Source: Peptococcaceae bacterium (GTDB taxonomy: Bacteria; Bacillota; UBA994). From it: a stretch of DNA of 53,135 bases. A program made the translations under genes and the position numbers. Positions 9,120 through 17,923 of the stretch are shown here, piece by piece. The first letter of the stretch is position 1; each line of letters opens with the position of its first letter. A model generated the notes under the pieces. It made no database searches. It was not told where the DNA came from and was given only the letters and a program-made list of their open reading frames with translations. The stretch spans positions 1 through 53,135 of the forward strand of contig JAGXSS010000060.1 in the NCBI GenBank assembly GCA_018334055.1, in the 5' to 3' direction.

Positions 9120-9974
9120 CTATTGTGCCTTGAGGCCGCTGACATATTCCATGGGGATGACCGATATCGCTACCGTCCCCGGCCCACCATGCACGACGAG
9201 GGAGGCGGTGAGGTCGGTGACCAGCAAATAAGTCACTTTTAACTCTTTTTCTGCCAGAAGCTGCAGTTGCGAGGCCAGCCCCGGGTCTTCGGCATGCATA
9301 ATGGCCACCGCCAAAGGCCTTTGGCCATACTTCTCTTTTAGCAAGTTGACCATCTCCTTTAAGGCCCCGGGCATGCTGCGCGACTTTGACACCACTTCGA
9401 CTAGGCCGGCATTGATGCCCATGATGGGTTTCACTGAGAGGAGGGAGGCGATGAGGGCCTTAGCGAAGTTGACGCGGCCGCTTCGGGAAAGGTACTTGAG
9501 CGTGGGAACGGTGAGGAAGGTGGCCACCTCGGCCCTAGCCTGCTCGGCAGCCTCTACCACCTCTGCGACCGTCGCTTTTTGCTTCGCCTTGAGAGCCGCG
9601 GCGATGGCCTGCCATCCCCCGCCGAGGGCAGCTTGCTCACTGTCTACCGTTACAACCTTAGCCTTGGTGGCCATGGTAGCGGCTAGGCAGGCGGATTGAT
9701 AGGTGCCGCTGGAGCGCGCGGTAATATGAATGGAAACAATTTCTCCACCGAGGTTCTCATAGACGGTCAAAAAGTCTCCCGGGGAGGGCTGACTGGTGCC
9801 AAGCTGCTTGGACTGGCCAATTTTTGTAACCAACAGACTGCGCGAAGCATCTACCCCTTCGCGATATGTTTCGCCATCAATCACAATGTTTACGGGCACT
9901 ACCGAGATGTCCAGCAGCGTAACTATATCCTGCGGAATATTTAAGGCGCTATCAACAACAACTTTTACGGTCAA
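9120..9974 (-). CDS. degV: DegV family fatty-acid-binding protein
   Basis: DegV/FakB-type protein of 284 residues. Family members bind a fatty acid and, in the Fak system, present it to the kinase FakA for phosphorylation. The N-terminal VKVVVDSALNIPQDI is the DegV opening (usually xxTDSxxDLP). SIHITARSSGTYQSA and VDSEQAALGGGWQ match the lipid head-group/Thr-Ser region, and the C-terminal lobe (MHAEDP, HGGPGTVAISV) is also standard. Start: TTG at 9974 with GGGGTG six bases upstream gives MTVKVVVDS; an in-frame ATG lies at 9992, and a longer frame to 10088 has no convincing N-terminus. No fakA is nearby. Given the window's fab genes, a role in fatty-acid handling is plausible but inferred. Confidence 0.92.
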   Translation of the reverse strand: MTVKVVVDSALNIPQDIVTLLDISVVPVNIVIDGETYREGVDASRSLLVTKIGQSKQLGTSQPSPGDFLTVYENLGGEIVSIHITARSSGTYQSACLAATMATKAKVVTVDSEQAALGGGWQAIAAALKAKQKATVAEVVEAAEQARAEVATFLTVPTLKYLSRSGRVNFAKALIASLLSVKPIMGINAGLVEVVSKSRSMPGALKEMVNLLKEKYGQRPLAVAIMHAEDPGLASQLQLLAEKELKVTYLLVTDLTASLVVHGGPGTVAISVIPMEYVSGLKAQ

Positions 9975-10101
9975 TGGAGTCACCCCTTTCATGAGTTGTG
10001 ACGCTCCGGCAGAAGAGAAGTGTCGTAACACATTATGCCAGCCGGGCCTGCCACATGCACCATAAGTGGCGCGGCAACACCCCGGCAATGGACCTACTTC
10101 T

Positions 10102-10671
10102 TTAGTTATCCTCCTTTAGCGCCCAGCACAGCCGACAACGCGCTTCGTAAGACTCGACTCCCCCAACTTGTATTTGGGGGTCATGCATGGAAGCGGGGCG
10201 TCCGTCCACCAACCGCTGGCTGATATAGCCCTTACTACCACACCTGATGCAGATGGCGCGCAGTTTATCCACCTCATTGGCAATGGCCAAGAGATGCGGC
10301 ATGGCCCCAAAAGGCCGACCGGCAAAATCCATGTCCAGACCCGCGATGATGACCTTCTTGCCGAGGGAGAGAAGTTTTTCTACTACTTCGATGGTCGCTT
10401 CTGAGGCAAAGAACTGCACTTCGTCAATCGCCACGATGTCAACTTGGGGGGACACTAAGGGGAGGATGTCGGCGATGTTGGTGACTGCTACGGCTTCGTG
10501 CTGGCGGCTATCATGGGCCACGATATTCATCGAGTGGTAACGACCATCGAGAGATGGCTTAAAGAGCATGACGTCTTTACGGGCATACTTGGCCCGATTG
10601 ATGCGGCGAATTAACTCGCTGGATTTACCGCTAAACATGCCGCCGCAGATGACTTCTAAATATCCTAACAA
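10102..10671 (-). CDS. tdk: Thymidine kinase (type II)
   Basis: Phosphorylates thymidine with ATP in the pyrimidine salvage pathway. The 189-residue length fits the type II family. Walker A-like GGMFSGKSSELIRR is near residue 10, Walker B/lasso AIDEVQFF around residue 82-89, and the structural zinc site is CIRCG plus CRLC at the C-terminus. The start is a TTG at 10671 after GCGAGG, and it overlaps the last codons of udk by seven bases, so the two salvage kinases are translated together. Confidence 0.96.
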   Translation of the reverse strand: MLGYLEVICGGMFSGKSSELIRRINRAKYARKDVMLFKPSLDGRYHSMNIVAHDSRQHEAVAVTNIADILPLVSPQVDIVAIDEVQFFASEATIEVVEKLLSLGKKVIIAGLDMDFAGRPFGAMPHLLAIANEVDKLRAICIRCGSKGYISQRLVDGRPASMHDPQIQVGGVESYEARCRLCWALKEDN

Positions 10672-11309
10672 AAAACCTCGCCTCCTCTGGCCGACGCCCC
10701 CATGTGCAAGGCATGGCGCAAGCGCGCAGCGATGAGCGCAATGGCCGCGTTGTTTAACCCACCTTCTGGGATAATGACATCGGCGTGGCGCTTACTAGGC
10801 TCCACATACTGTTCGTGCATTGGCTTGACCGTGGCGATGTACTGCTCTACGACTGACTCCATCGTGCGCCCTCTCTCGACTAGGTCGCGGGTGAGCCGAC
10901 GTAGTATGCGAATATCGGCGTCCGTATCCACAAAGACTTTCAAGTCGTAGATCTGCCGCAAGGCGGGATGATGCAAGGCCAAGATGCCCTCGACGATAAT
11001 GAGCTCGCGCGGCTCTAGACACTGCCGAGTACTTTGCCTGGTATGGGTGGCGAAATCATAAAGCGGCCCCCACACCACCTGGCCTTGGCGCAAAATCTCT
11101 AAGTGTTCGATCAAAACTTCATCTTCAAAGGCTGCGGGGTGATCATAGTTCTGTACCACCCGCATTTCCATGGGCAGTTGAGATTGATCACGATAATAAT
11201 TATCATGCCTAATTAAGAGGGTCTGCCCAGTAAAATGCTTAATCATATTTTCCGCCAAGGTGCTTTTCCCCGAGCCGGTGCCCCCCGCTATACCCACTAT
11301 ATACGGCAA
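10665..11309 (-). CDS. udk: Uridine kinase
   Basis: Uridine/cytidine kinase of pyrimidine salvage, 214 residues. P-loop GIAGGTGSGKSTLAENM at the N-terminus, then RHDNYYRDQ, YDHPAAFE (nucleoside site), a LIVEGILALHH motif, and RRLTRDLVERGRT of the lid. Start TTG at 11309 with GGAGGGGG seven bases upstream. The 3' end overlaps tdk. The pst-phoU terminator at 11377-11403 separates it from the upstream operon, so it must have its own promoter, which I could not place. Confidence 0.95.
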   Translation of the reverse strand: MPYIVGIAGGTGSGKSTLAENMIKHFTGQTLLIRHDNYYRDQSQLPMEMRVVQNYDHPAAFEDEVLIEHLEILRQGQVVWGPLYDFATHTRQSTRQCLEPRELIIVEGILALHHPALRQIYDLKVFVDTDADIRILRRLTRDLVERGRTMESVVEQYIATVKPMHEQYVEPSKRHADVIIPEGGLNNAAIALIAARLRHALHMGASARGGEVFC

Positions 11310-11376
11310 ATCGCTTTCCCCCTCCAGTCATAGTTTCATTGCCTATAGTACTATAGCGCCGAGGATATTACCAGAC

Positions 11377-11403
11377 AAAAAGGGTGTGCCCGCGGCACAC
11401 CCT
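11377..11403 (-). terminator. Rho-independent terminator of pst-phoU
   Basis: Perfect 10-bp stem AGGGTGTGCC/GGCACACCCT (arms 11381-11390 and 11394-11403) with a three-base loop, followed on the minus strand by TTTTTGTC. It lies downstream of phoU, as expected for the end of the pstSCAB-phoU operon. The 150 bases between it and phoU (11404-11554) hold an 11-base direct repeat GAGGTGAACAT (11404 and 11539) and no convincing gene. Confidence 0.85.
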
Positions 11404-11554
11404 GAGGTGAACATTTCGCTAGTTTGGCAGGTCCGCGTCCCAAACCCTGGGGTCGTCTACAACGCCAAGGTAGCGGCGTGACACGGCACGCCGACCCCCT
11501 CGGTCCGGCAACCCACGACGAAAAGGATGTGGTTGGGCGAGGTGAACATCTTAG

Positions 11555-12214
11555 CTAATGCTTCTTGTGGTAGACTATCCTCTTGCCTTCCACTATATAG
11601 GCAACTGACTCGGCGATGTTAGTGGCATGGTCGGCAATGCGCTCAACTTGAATGGCCACAATGAGCAGCGGCAGGGCTTTCGGTACGAGCGAGGCGTCTA
11701 CCGACATCATGCCCCGGAGCTCCACCAAGATGCGCTCGCACAATTCATCTACTACATCATCGCGGTGCCAGACATCATTAGCTAGGGCCACATCGGAATT
11801 GATTAGGGCGTTTAGTGAGTCCACCAACATCGATGAGGCCACATCCACCATCTTGGGGATGTCGACGAGCGGCTTGAGGAGAGGGCGCTGCAAAAGACGG
11901 GATTGCTCGACAATATTAGTAGAGATGTCGGCCACCCGCTCCATGTCAATGGCCAGACGCATGGCACCAATAATGCGCCGCAAGTCCTGCCCCACCGGTT
12001 GTTGCTTGGCTATCAGTTCAATGCAAAACTCATCAATTTCAACGGCCATAGCATCGATGATTATCTCCATGTTGTCTACAGCCTCGCCCGGTTCCGGGTG
12101 CCCGCTGCGCAGTGCCTCTAGGGCCAGCCGCAGCATTTGCTCAATGCGCCCGCCCATAGATAGCAGCTTCGTGTGTAACTCCGCTAAGTCCTTCTGAAAA
12201 TTTTGCCTCAGCAT
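11555..12214 (-). CDS. phoU: Phosphate transport system regulator PhoU
   Basis: PhoU (219 residues) links the Pst transporter to the PhoR-type kinase and represses the Pho response when phosphate is plentiful. Two PhoU repeats are visible: the first with AVDNMEIIIDAMAVEIDEFC and the second with ANDVWHRDDVVDELCERIL, each carrying the E/DxxxD metal-binding pattern. It is the last gene of the pst operon, 21 bases after pstB, and is followed by a strong terminator. Confidence 0.96.
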   Translation of the reverse strand: MLRQNFQKDLAELHTKLLSMGGRIEQMLRLALEALRSGHPEPGEAVDNMEIIIDAMAVEIDEFCIELIAKQQPVGQDLRRIIGAMRLAIDMERVADISTNIVEQSRLLQRPLLKPLVDIPKMVDVASSMLVDSLNALINSDVALANDVWHRDDVVDELCERILVELRGMMSVDASLVPKALPLLIVAIQVERIADHATNIAESVAYIVEGKRIVYHKKH

Positions 12215-12235
12215 ATTACTCCCCCCCTCCTTTTT

Positions 12236-13009
12236 TTAACCCATTCTACCGCTGATGTAGTCGTCAGTGCGCTTATCTGTCGGTGCGGTGAAAATCTTGC
12301 GGGTAATGTCGAACTCGACTAGCTCCCCACCCAAGAGAAATGCCGTAAAGTCGGAAACGCGAGCTGCTTGCTGCATATTGTGGGTGACCACGACTACGGC
12401 TAGATGTTCTTTTAGCTTTAACATTAGGTCTTCGATCTTGGCCGTAGCTGCCGGGTCAAGCGCTGAAGCCGGCTCATCCATGAGCAAGACCTCGGGGTCC
12501 ACGGCTAGCGCCCGCGCAATGCATAGTCTCTGCTGTTGCCCACCGGAAAGGGCGAGACCGGAAGCGTGAAGCCTATCTTTGACTTCGTGCCATAGGGCCG
12601 CTTGGGTGAGCGATCTTTCGACGATGCCATCTAGTTCCACCTTTGATTTCTGGCCCTGCAGCCGCGGGCCATAGGCGACATTGTCATAGATGCTCTTGGG
12701 GAAGGGGTTGGGTTTTTGAAAGACCATGCCGACCCTCCGCCTAAGAGCAACCACATCAACCGAAGGTGCATAGACATTGCTCCCCAAAATATTAGCTTCG
12801 CCCTCAACACGCATGCCGGCGATATGGTCATTCATGCGGTTTAGCGAGCGCAACAGAGTGGATTTACCGGAACCCGAAGGACCGATAATGGCAGTAATTT
12901 CTTTATCGAGGAAGTTCATGCTCACACCTTTGATGACATGAAGAGCACTATAATATATTGATACGTCGCGCAACATTATCTTAGTATCTTTCCCTTGCAC
13001 AGCTACCAT
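12236..13009 (-). CDS. pstB: Phosphate ABC transporter ATP-binding protein
   Basis: ATPase of the Pst high-affinity phosphate importer, 257 residues. Walker [15 protein letters not shown]-loop [12 protein letters not shown], signature LSGGQQQR, Walker [13 protein letters not shown] and switch His in [10 protein letters not shown] are all present. ATG at 13009 has AGGAG nine bases upstream and overlaps the pstA stop (ATGGTAG); a longer in-frame extension to 13099 lies inside pstA and is not used. Confidence 0.98.
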   Translation of the reverse strand: MVAVQGKDTKIMLRDVSIYYSALHVIKGVSMNFLDKEITAIIGPSGSGKSTLLRSLNRMNDHIAGMRVEGEANILGSNVYAPSVDVVALRRRVGMVFQKPNPFPKSIYDNVAYGPRLQGQKSKVELDGIVERSLTQAALWHEVKDRLHASGLALSGGQQQRLCIARALAVDPEVLLMDEPASALDPAATAKIEDLMLKLKEHLAVVVVTHNMQQAARVSDFTAFLLGGELVEFDITRKIFTAPTDKRTDDYISGRMG

Positions 13010-13842
13010 TGCTTCTTTCTCCTCTCTTGTTCCCGCCAGATGGTGGCCCCCACCTGCATGGCGAGAACCAAGAACAGGAGGATTCCTGCCGTCGCCCACA
13101 TGCGCTCAGGCGGCATAGCCGGTATTTGGGTGACGGAGATGTATAGGTGGTACGGCAGCGCCATGAAACGACTCATGAAGGAACGCGGCAAGTTAGGCAG
13201 TGCGAAGGCCGCTCCGGTAATTAGAATCGGGGCTGTCTCCCCCGCCGCGCGCGCGAGCGCCAGCAAGGTTCCGGTCACCACACCGGTGCGGGCACAGGGC
13301 ATGATGATGGTCGAGACCGTCTGCCAGCGAGTCGCCCCGAGCGAAAGCGAGGCCTCGCGAAAGGACATTGGCACCCCGTAAAGGGCTTGCCGGGTCGCCG
13401 TAACCACCAGGGGCAAGGTCAAGGCGGCCAGCGTCAGGGAGGCCGACAAAATCGAAGGCCCAAACCCGAGCATAATAACGAAGATCGTGTAGCCGAACAA
13501 GCCAAAGACGACGGAGGGGACCCCCGCTAGGTTAACCAGCGCCATTTCGAGGAGCCGCGTCAAGCGATTGTTCGGGGCAAACTCCGCTAGGTAAATCCCC
13601 GCTCCCACCCCGATGGGCAAGACCGCCAGGGTCGTGCCAAACATGAGCCACAAGGTGCCGACAATCGCCGGCAAAATACCGCCTTCAATGCCGCGTCTTG
13701 CTGGCATGGAAAAAATATATTCGAAACTGATCCCCGGCAGCGCCTGAACAAAAATATAGAGTACGGCGGCGAGAGGCGGTAGTACGGTCAAGAAGAGCGC
13801 CAGCAGACAGGCGATTTCGCGTGCTTGGTACTTAGTGCGCAC
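13003..13842 (-). CDS. pstA: Phosphate ABC transporter permease PstA
   Basis: Second membrane subunit of the Pst importer, 279 residues with about six transmembrane segments. The EAA-type coupling loop is visible as [22 protein letters not shown] start at 13842, only four bases after the pstC stop. Its stop overlaps the pstB start. Confidence 0.96.
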   Translation of the reverse strand: MRTKYQAREIACLLALFLTVLPPLAAVLYIFVQALPGISFEYIFSMPARRGIEGGILPAIVGTLWLMFGTTLAVLPIGVGAGIYLAEFAPNNRLTRLLEMALVNLAGVPSVVFGLFGYTIFVIMLGFGPSILSASLTLAALTLPLVVTATRQALYGVPMSFREASLSLGATRWQTVSTIIMPCARTGVVTGTLLALARAAGETAPILITGAAFALPNLPRSFMSRFMALPYHLYISVTQIPAMPPERMWATAGILLFLVLAMQVGATIWREQERRKKQW

Positions 13843-13846
13843 TCTG

Positions 13847-14701
13847 CTACCTCGCTTTCTTGCCGACTATGACCGAGGCGGCAATGGCGTTTACGGCAAA
13901 AGTAATCATAAATAGAATTAACCCGGCGGTAAAGAGGGCGTGATACTGGATACTATTGCGAGCCGCATTATTAACTTCTGACGCAATAAGTGCAGTGATG
14001 GGCCGCATGGGGTCGAAAATGCTCGTGGGCATTGCTAGACGCCCACCGGCAATCATGAGCACCGTCATGGTTTCACCGATGGCTCGTCCCATGGCCAAGA
14101 ACACCGCTGCCCCAATGCCCCCACGCGCGGAGGGCACAATTACCCGCCAAATTGTCTGCCACCTGTTGGCCCCCAAGGCATAGCTGGCCTCGGCATATTC
14201 ACGGGGGACGGCGCGCAAGGCCTCCTCGGACAGACTGACCAAGGTTGGCAGGATCATAATACTAAGCACCAGGCCGGCACTAAAGCCCGTTAAGCCGGTA
14301 GGCAAGTTGAAAAGTCCCGCCACAGCGGGTGCGACGATTTTAAGGCCCAAAAAACCAAAAACCACAGAGGGAATGCCGGCGGTCACTTCGAATATGGAGC
14401 GGAAGATTACGCTTACGCCGGGCGGCAGTAGCTCTGCTAAGCTAATCGCCGCCAGTACCCCAAAAGGGACACCGATGATGATGGCCACGCCGGTAATAAT
14501 GCCCGAGCTGACCAAGAAGCCTCCGATCTGAAAAACCGGAGGAAGGGAGACCGGCAACCACCGATCTCCCGTAAAGAATACTAGGCTACCGTGCTCACGC
14601 ACGAAGGGCCACGATTGTTGCACCAAAAAAACGAAGATCAAGGCGGTGATGAGCAACACGGCGTATCCGGCCAACGTGACTAGTCTCTGTTGGTACGGCA
14701 A
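13847..14701 (-). CDS. pstC: Phosphate ABC transporter permease PstC
   Basis: First membrane subunit of the Pst importer, 284 residues with about six transmembrane helices. The EAA-like loop reads VPREYAEASYALGANRWQT. It starts at a TTG (14701) with GGAGG upstream and lies 19 bases after pstS. Confidence 0.96.
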   Translation of the reverse strand: MPYQQRLVTLAGYAVLLITALIFVFLVQQSWPFVREHGSLVFFTGDRWLPVSLPPVFQIGGFLVSSGIITGVAIIIGVPFGVLAAISLAELLPPGVSVIFRSIFEVTAGIPSVVFGFLGLKIVAPAVAGLFNLPTGLTGFSAGLVLSIMILPTLVSLSEEALRAVPREYAEASYALGANRWQTIWRVIVPSARGGIGAAVFLAMGRAIGETMTVLMIAGGRLAMPTSIFDPMRPITALIASEVNNAARNSIQYHALFTAGLILFMITFAVNAIAASVIVGKKAR

Positions 14702-14720
14702 GGGGTGAGCCTCCTCCCAG

Positions 14721-15569
14721 TTAACGAATAGGCACGAACTCTAGGCTACGAACTACCTGCTGACCCTTGTCGCTCAGGACAAAGTCAATGTAGGTCTTGA
14801 GGGCACCCTTAAGTTCACCAGTGACAAAGAAAAAGAGGGGGCGAGCCAAGGGATAAGACTTGTTGAGCACCGTATCGACCGTAGGCCACACCGGAGCACT
14901 CGCAGCATCAGCTTTAATACCGATGGCTTTGACGGCTGGACGCAAATACCCAAGACCGATATAGCCGATAGCGTTGACATTGTTTGAAATCTCTTGGAAG
15001 AGCGCCTCCGTGGAAGGCATCATCATTGTATCGGGGTGGTACTCGGCATCCCTTTTAGTGCCGCGCTCTTGCACGACAAACTCGCGGAAGAAGACGAAGG
15101 TGCCCGAGGTGGTGTCGCGCGAGAGAATGACTATCGGGGCATCGTTGCCGCCTAGGTCTTTCCAGTTTCTAATTTCGCCGCGGTAGATTTGCGCTAATTG
15201 AACGAGCGTCAGCTCATTGACGGGGTTAGCCGGGTTTACGGCAACAGCCAAACCATCCCACCCGACGACAATCTCATGCAAAGCGCCGCGCGCCGCTGCC
15301 TTTGTTCTTTCTTCTGCGCGCAGATCGCGCGAAGACTGGGCGATATTGGTTCGACCATCAATCAAGGCCGCAACCCCGGCACCGGAACCGCCACCGGAAA
15401 CTGCTATTTCGATGTTGCGATTAGTCTTCATAAACTCTTCGGCGAGGGCCGCGCCCAAGTTGACCATTGTATCCGAGCCTGTGACGTCAAGAGTTGTCTT
15501 TTGGGGCCGACAGCCAACCGCGACCGTGGCTATGAGTAGCGCCAACGCCAGAATGATTGCTTTTTTCAT
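14721..15569 (-). CDS. pstS: Phosphate-binding lipoprotein PstS
   Basis: Extracellular phosphate receptor of the Pst system, 282 residues. A lipoprotein signal peptide ends in VAVGC (lipid Cys20). The phosphate-binding loops are visible: VTGSDTMVNLG, SGGGSGAGVAALIDG, QSSRDLRAEE and SRDTTSGTFVFF. ATG at 15569 is preceded by TTAGGAGGA. First gene of the operon, directly downstream of the PhoP-type box at 15618-15656. Confidence 0.97.
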   Translation of the reverse strand: MKKAIILALALLIATVAVGCRPQKTTLDVTGSDTMVNLGAALAEEFMKTNRNIEIAVSGGGSGAGVAALIDGRTNIAQSSRDLRAEERTKAAARGALHEIVVGWDGLAVAVNPANPVNELTLVQLAQIYRGEIRNWKDLGGNDAPIVILSRDTTSGTFVFFREFVVQERGTKRDAEYHPDTMMMPSTEALFQEISNNVNAIGYIGLGYLRPAVKAIGIKADAASAPVWPTVDTVLNKSYPLARPLFFFVTGELKGALKTYIDFVLSDKGQQVVRSLEFVPIR

Positions 15570-15591
15570 GCGTATCCTCCTAAAATCATTA

Positions 15592-15639
15592 TGTCCTTCT
15601 TCATCCTACTTCAGGGAAGTTAACGCCACAAGAAGGACA
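15592..15639. repeat. 10-bp inverted repeat straddling the pstS transcription start region
   Basis: TGTCCTTCTT (15592-15601) and AAGAAGGACA (15630-15639) are exact inverted copies 28 bases apart. The right arm overlaps the third PhoP repeat. It could form a hairpin in a longer transcript or be a second operator. Confidence 0.5.
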
Positions 15640-15656
15640 AGTTAAAGTAATGTTAA
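15618..15656 (-). promoter_or_regulatory. PhoP-type binding box of the pst operon
   Basis: Reading the minus strand, hexamers TTAACA (15651-15656), TTAACT (15640-15645), TTCTTG (15629-15634) and TTAACT (15618-15623) repeat with an exact 11-bp period, the arrangement of Gram-positive PhoP boxes (TT[A/C]A[A/C]A direct repeats with five-base spacers). Three of four match well. A possible -10 (TAGGAT) lies nine bases further on, giving a short leader before the pstS ribosome site. This predicts phosphate-starvation induction of pstSCAB-phoU by a PhoB/PhoP regulator such as the one at 28245-28949. Confidence 0.82.
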
Positions 15657-15660
15657 ATCA

Positions 15661-15800
15661 CCGTTCCTCCATACCTACACAAAGCTAACTACAGGTAGCT
15701 TGCTGCTGGATTCCTGCTTCACCGAGGCCGGTTTCGTCTTGAGCTCGCGCCCAAGGCCAGAGCCTCCCTCTCCACAGGCTGCCACGGTGGAACTCACCGC
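15661..15800 (-). ncRNA. Candidate TnpB guide RNA (omega/reRNA) scaffold overlapping tnpB 3' end
   Basis: TnpB nucleases of IS200/IS605/IS607 elements use an RNA made from the tnpB 3' end and the element's right end; its last part, beyond the element end, is the guide. Here the tnpB 3' end and the following 14 bases (to about 15661) hold GC-rich stem-forming text (AGCCT...AGGCT; GTGAAGCAGGAA) and end against the pst PhoP box. Boundaries are inferred from position, not from a covariance match. Confidence 0.35.
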
Positions 15801-16886
15801 CAAATTTTTTAGGTTGGTTGCTGCATTCACATCGCGGTCATGAACTGAACCGCAGGCCGGGCAAGCCCACCCGCGCAGCGCCAGCGGCAGGGTTTCGAGC
15901 TTGTAGCCGCACGCTGAGCAGGTCTTGCTGCTGGGATACCAGCGATCCGCCACCACCACCACGCCACCGCGCTGCGCGGACTTGTACTGCAGTTGCCGCC
16001 GGAACTCGAAGAATCCCATGTCGGCCACCGCCCGCGACAGGCTCCGGTTTTTGACCATGCCGCGCACGTTCAAATCCTCGATGCCGATGGTGTGAAACCG
16101 ACGCGTCAGATCCGTCGTGAGTTGGTGTAGCGCATCCTTGCGAATGTTGCCTATGCGAGCGTGCAGCCTTGCCAGTTTTCGCTTTGCTTTCTTGCTGTTC
16201 TCGGAGCCTTTGACTTTGCGTGACAGGCTGCGTGAGAGTCGTTGCAATCTGGACAGCAAAGCCTTGTGCGCCTTCGGCCCCGTGATGCGTTCTCCCGTTG
16301 AGAATGTCGCCAGTGCCGATACGCCCAAATCCACACCCACCGCGCCTTGGTTTTCGGTCTTAGGCAGGTGCGAATCATTTAGGGTATCGACGGTGATGCT
16401 GACAAACCAACGGCCGGCCACACGGGAGACCGTGGCCGACATGATCTTGCCATTGAAGCGTAACGTCTCACGCATCCGCACCCAGCCCAGACGGGGGATG
16501 CGGATGCATGGACCATCAATGTTGAACTGATCGTTGCTCAGATTAAACCGGTCGTAGACGCCTTTCTTGCGGAACTTCGGGTACTTGGTGCGACCAGCAA
16601 AGAAATTCTTGAATGCCTCACCCAACTGGATGATCGCCATCTGTGGCGCGTTCTTGGTGACTTCCAGCATCCACGGGAATTGCTCGCCTTTGATGCCGTT
16701 GAGTTGGCGGCGCAGCGCCATTTGCGAAGGTTTTGGCAAGGAGGGGTCGGTCTTGCACGCCTCATATTGCCGCTGCCACTCGGCCAAGGCCCAGTTGTAG
16801 GCGAACCGCGCCGTCCCGGCGGCACGGGCAAAGTACGTCGCCTGCGCGTTATTTGGGTCGAGCGCGATCTTGTGGGCGGTCAACAT
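15675..16886 (-). CDS. tnpB: RNA-guided endonuclease TnpB (IS607-associated)
   Basis: TnpB, ancestor-like relative of Cas12, is an RNA-guided DNA nuclease that helps the element persist by cutting the empty donor site. 403 residues from the ATG at 16886 (MLTAHKIALDP), with GTGGAGGAG before it. The N-terminal wedge and helical region is followed by a RuvC fold with all three acidic residues: Asp186 in GVDLGVSALA, Glu270 in IGIEDLNVRG and Asp352 in HDRDVNAATN. The zinc finger is CSACG (Cys323/326) plus CPACG (Cys342/345). The start overlaps the tnpA stop by seven bases. A longer open frame upstream (to 17246) is the wrong frame of tnpA. Confidence 0.95.
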   Translation of the reverse strand: MLTAHKIALDPNNAQATYFARAAGTARFAYNWALAEWQRQYEACKTDPSLPKPSQMALRRQLNGIKGEQFPWMLEVTKNAPQMAIIQLGEAFKNFFAGRTKYPKFRKKGVYDRFNLSNDQFNIDGPCIRIPRLGWVRMRETLRFNGKIMSATVSRVAGRWFVSITVDTLNDSHLPKTENQGAVGVDLGVSALATFSTGERITGPKAHKALLSRLQRLSRSLSRKVKGSENSKKAKRKLARLHARIGNIRKDALHQLTTDLTRRFHTIGIEDLNVRGMVKNRSLSRAVADMGFFEFRRQLQYKSAQRGGVVVVADRWYPSSKTCSACGYKLETLPLALRGWACPACGSVHDRDVNAATNLKNLAVSSTVAACGEGGSGLGRELKTKPASVKQESSSKLPVVSFV

Positions 16887-17503
16887 GATGTCTCCTCCAC
16901 AGCCCGCTTCACGCCATCGAGCAGTTTCCGGTTCTTGCGAGAGCGGCTGCCATACAGCCGTGCCGAAAACACCGTGATGATCTCCAGCACGTCTTCCGCC
17001 AGGTCTTGCTCGAAGGTCGTGTCTACGCCTTGGTTGATGATGAGCACCTCCACGTCTTTCGCTTCGCAAATTGCGAACACCAGTTCCGCGCCAAAGCGCA
17101 ACAAGCGGTCTTTGTGGGCGACGACTAGGCGACCGACGCGCCCTTCGATGATTTCTTCGAGTAGCCGCTTCAAGCCTTTCTTGTTGTAGTTCATGCCGGA
17201 ACCCAGGTCGGCAATCACCTCGAACGTCCAGCCTTGCTTGGCGCAATAGAGTTCTAGCACCTGCTTTTGCCTTTCCAGATCATCTTTCTGGTCATGACTG
17301 CTAACACGGGCGTAGGCGATGGTTTTACGGTCTTCCTGCGCGGCATGGAACCATTCCGGCTTGAGCTTCGCCAGATCATACCGGCGCTGCCGCCCCGCTG
17401 TGCGCTCCGGGATCAGCTTGCCTTCAGCCTCCCAGCGACGCAATGTCGTTATTGACACATCCAACGCTTTAGAGGCTTCGCCTATTGCTACATATCTATC
17501 CAT
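16880..17503 (-). CDS. tnpA: IS607-family serine recombinase TnpA
   Basis: Transposase of the IS607 type, 207 residues. An N-terminal MerR-like helix-turn-helix (AIGEASKALDVSITTLRRWE) is followed by a serine-resolvase catalytic domain. The nucleophile is Ser68 in YARVSSHDQKDDLERQ, with RLVVAHKDRLLRFG as the distal Arg-rich motif. The short C-terminus is typical. ATG at 17503 (MDRYVAIGEA) is preferred over a longer frame to 17539. Confidence 0.94.
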   Translation of the reverse strand: MDRYVAIGEASKALDVSITTLRRWEAEGKLIPERTAGRQRRYDLAKLKPEWFHAAQEDRKTIAYARVSSHDQKDDLERQKQVLELYCAKQGWTFEVIADLGSGMNYNKKGLKRLLEEIIEGRVGRLVVAHKDRLLRFGAELVFAICEAKDVEVLIINQGVDTTFEQDLAEDVLEIITVFSARLYGSRSRKNRKLLDGVKRAVEETSC

Positions 17504-17601
17504 AATGGGAAGTGTAGAGCAGTTTTGGGTAGGTGTCAAGCAAACTGTTCAAGCCTCTCTTGCCACGAAACCCACTCACTTGTGCACATTATAGCATATG
17601 G

Positions 17602-17647
17602 CTACGCAAGATTTGACATTGAGCCAAACATTGCTGTGTGCTCAAAC
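17602..17647. repeat. 46-bp repeat copy 1 (CTACGCAAGATTTGACAT...)
   Basis: Matches the copy at 17924-17969 at 41 of 46 positions, in direct orientation. It is followed at 17649-17700 by a second motif (CTTTGACAGCCC...GCGAAAAAT) that recurs in diverged form at 17854-17905. The intervening 17700-17853 shows no convincing gene. Confidence 0.75.
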
Positions 17648-17923
17648 TCCGACTTTGACAGCCCATTGCGAAAAATACGGCAATGTCCTTGTCAATACAG
17701 AGTTTACGGCTAAAATATTTTTCACCTCGCCTAGATAAAGCCTTTTCTTGGTGAAGTCGAGGAAACTGCCGCGACCCGCACGGGAGGTTGTAGCGCCGGC
17801 ACACGGGGGCTAGTACCTTTCTCTTTTGCAAATGTCCGCAGTCGGGCATAAAACCCGGCTTTAACAGCCCCCCCGCGAAAAAAGGCCGCAATGCCCTTAT
17901 AGATGCTGGGCGAACTAAGTTGA

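Larger units (their letters stand above)
15661..17590 (-). mobile_element. IS607-family element (tnpA serine recombinase + tnpB)
   Basis: The element carries overlapping tnpA and tnpB on the minus strand. IS607 elements have no terminal inverted repeats and make no target duplication, so the ends are approximate. The tnpB-side end must lie between the tnpB stop (15675) and the PhoP box (15656). The tnpA-side end is probably in 17510-17600, where short TCAAG-type repeats (GTGTCAAGC, GTTCAAGCC) occur. Both proteins look intact, so the copy may be active. Its codon use differs slightly from neighbours. Confidence 0.75.

Noticed and set aside
11457-11549. 30-codon minus-strand ORF between phoU and its terminator (MFTSPNHILFVVGC...)
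   Set aside because: No ribosome site, no family resemblance, and it lies in the 3' part of the pst-phoU transcript; chance is the simplest explanation.
16887-17246. N-terminal extension of TnpB in the open frame
   Set aside because: It is the out-of-frame reading of tnpA; the protein begins at ATG 16886 with its own ribosome site.
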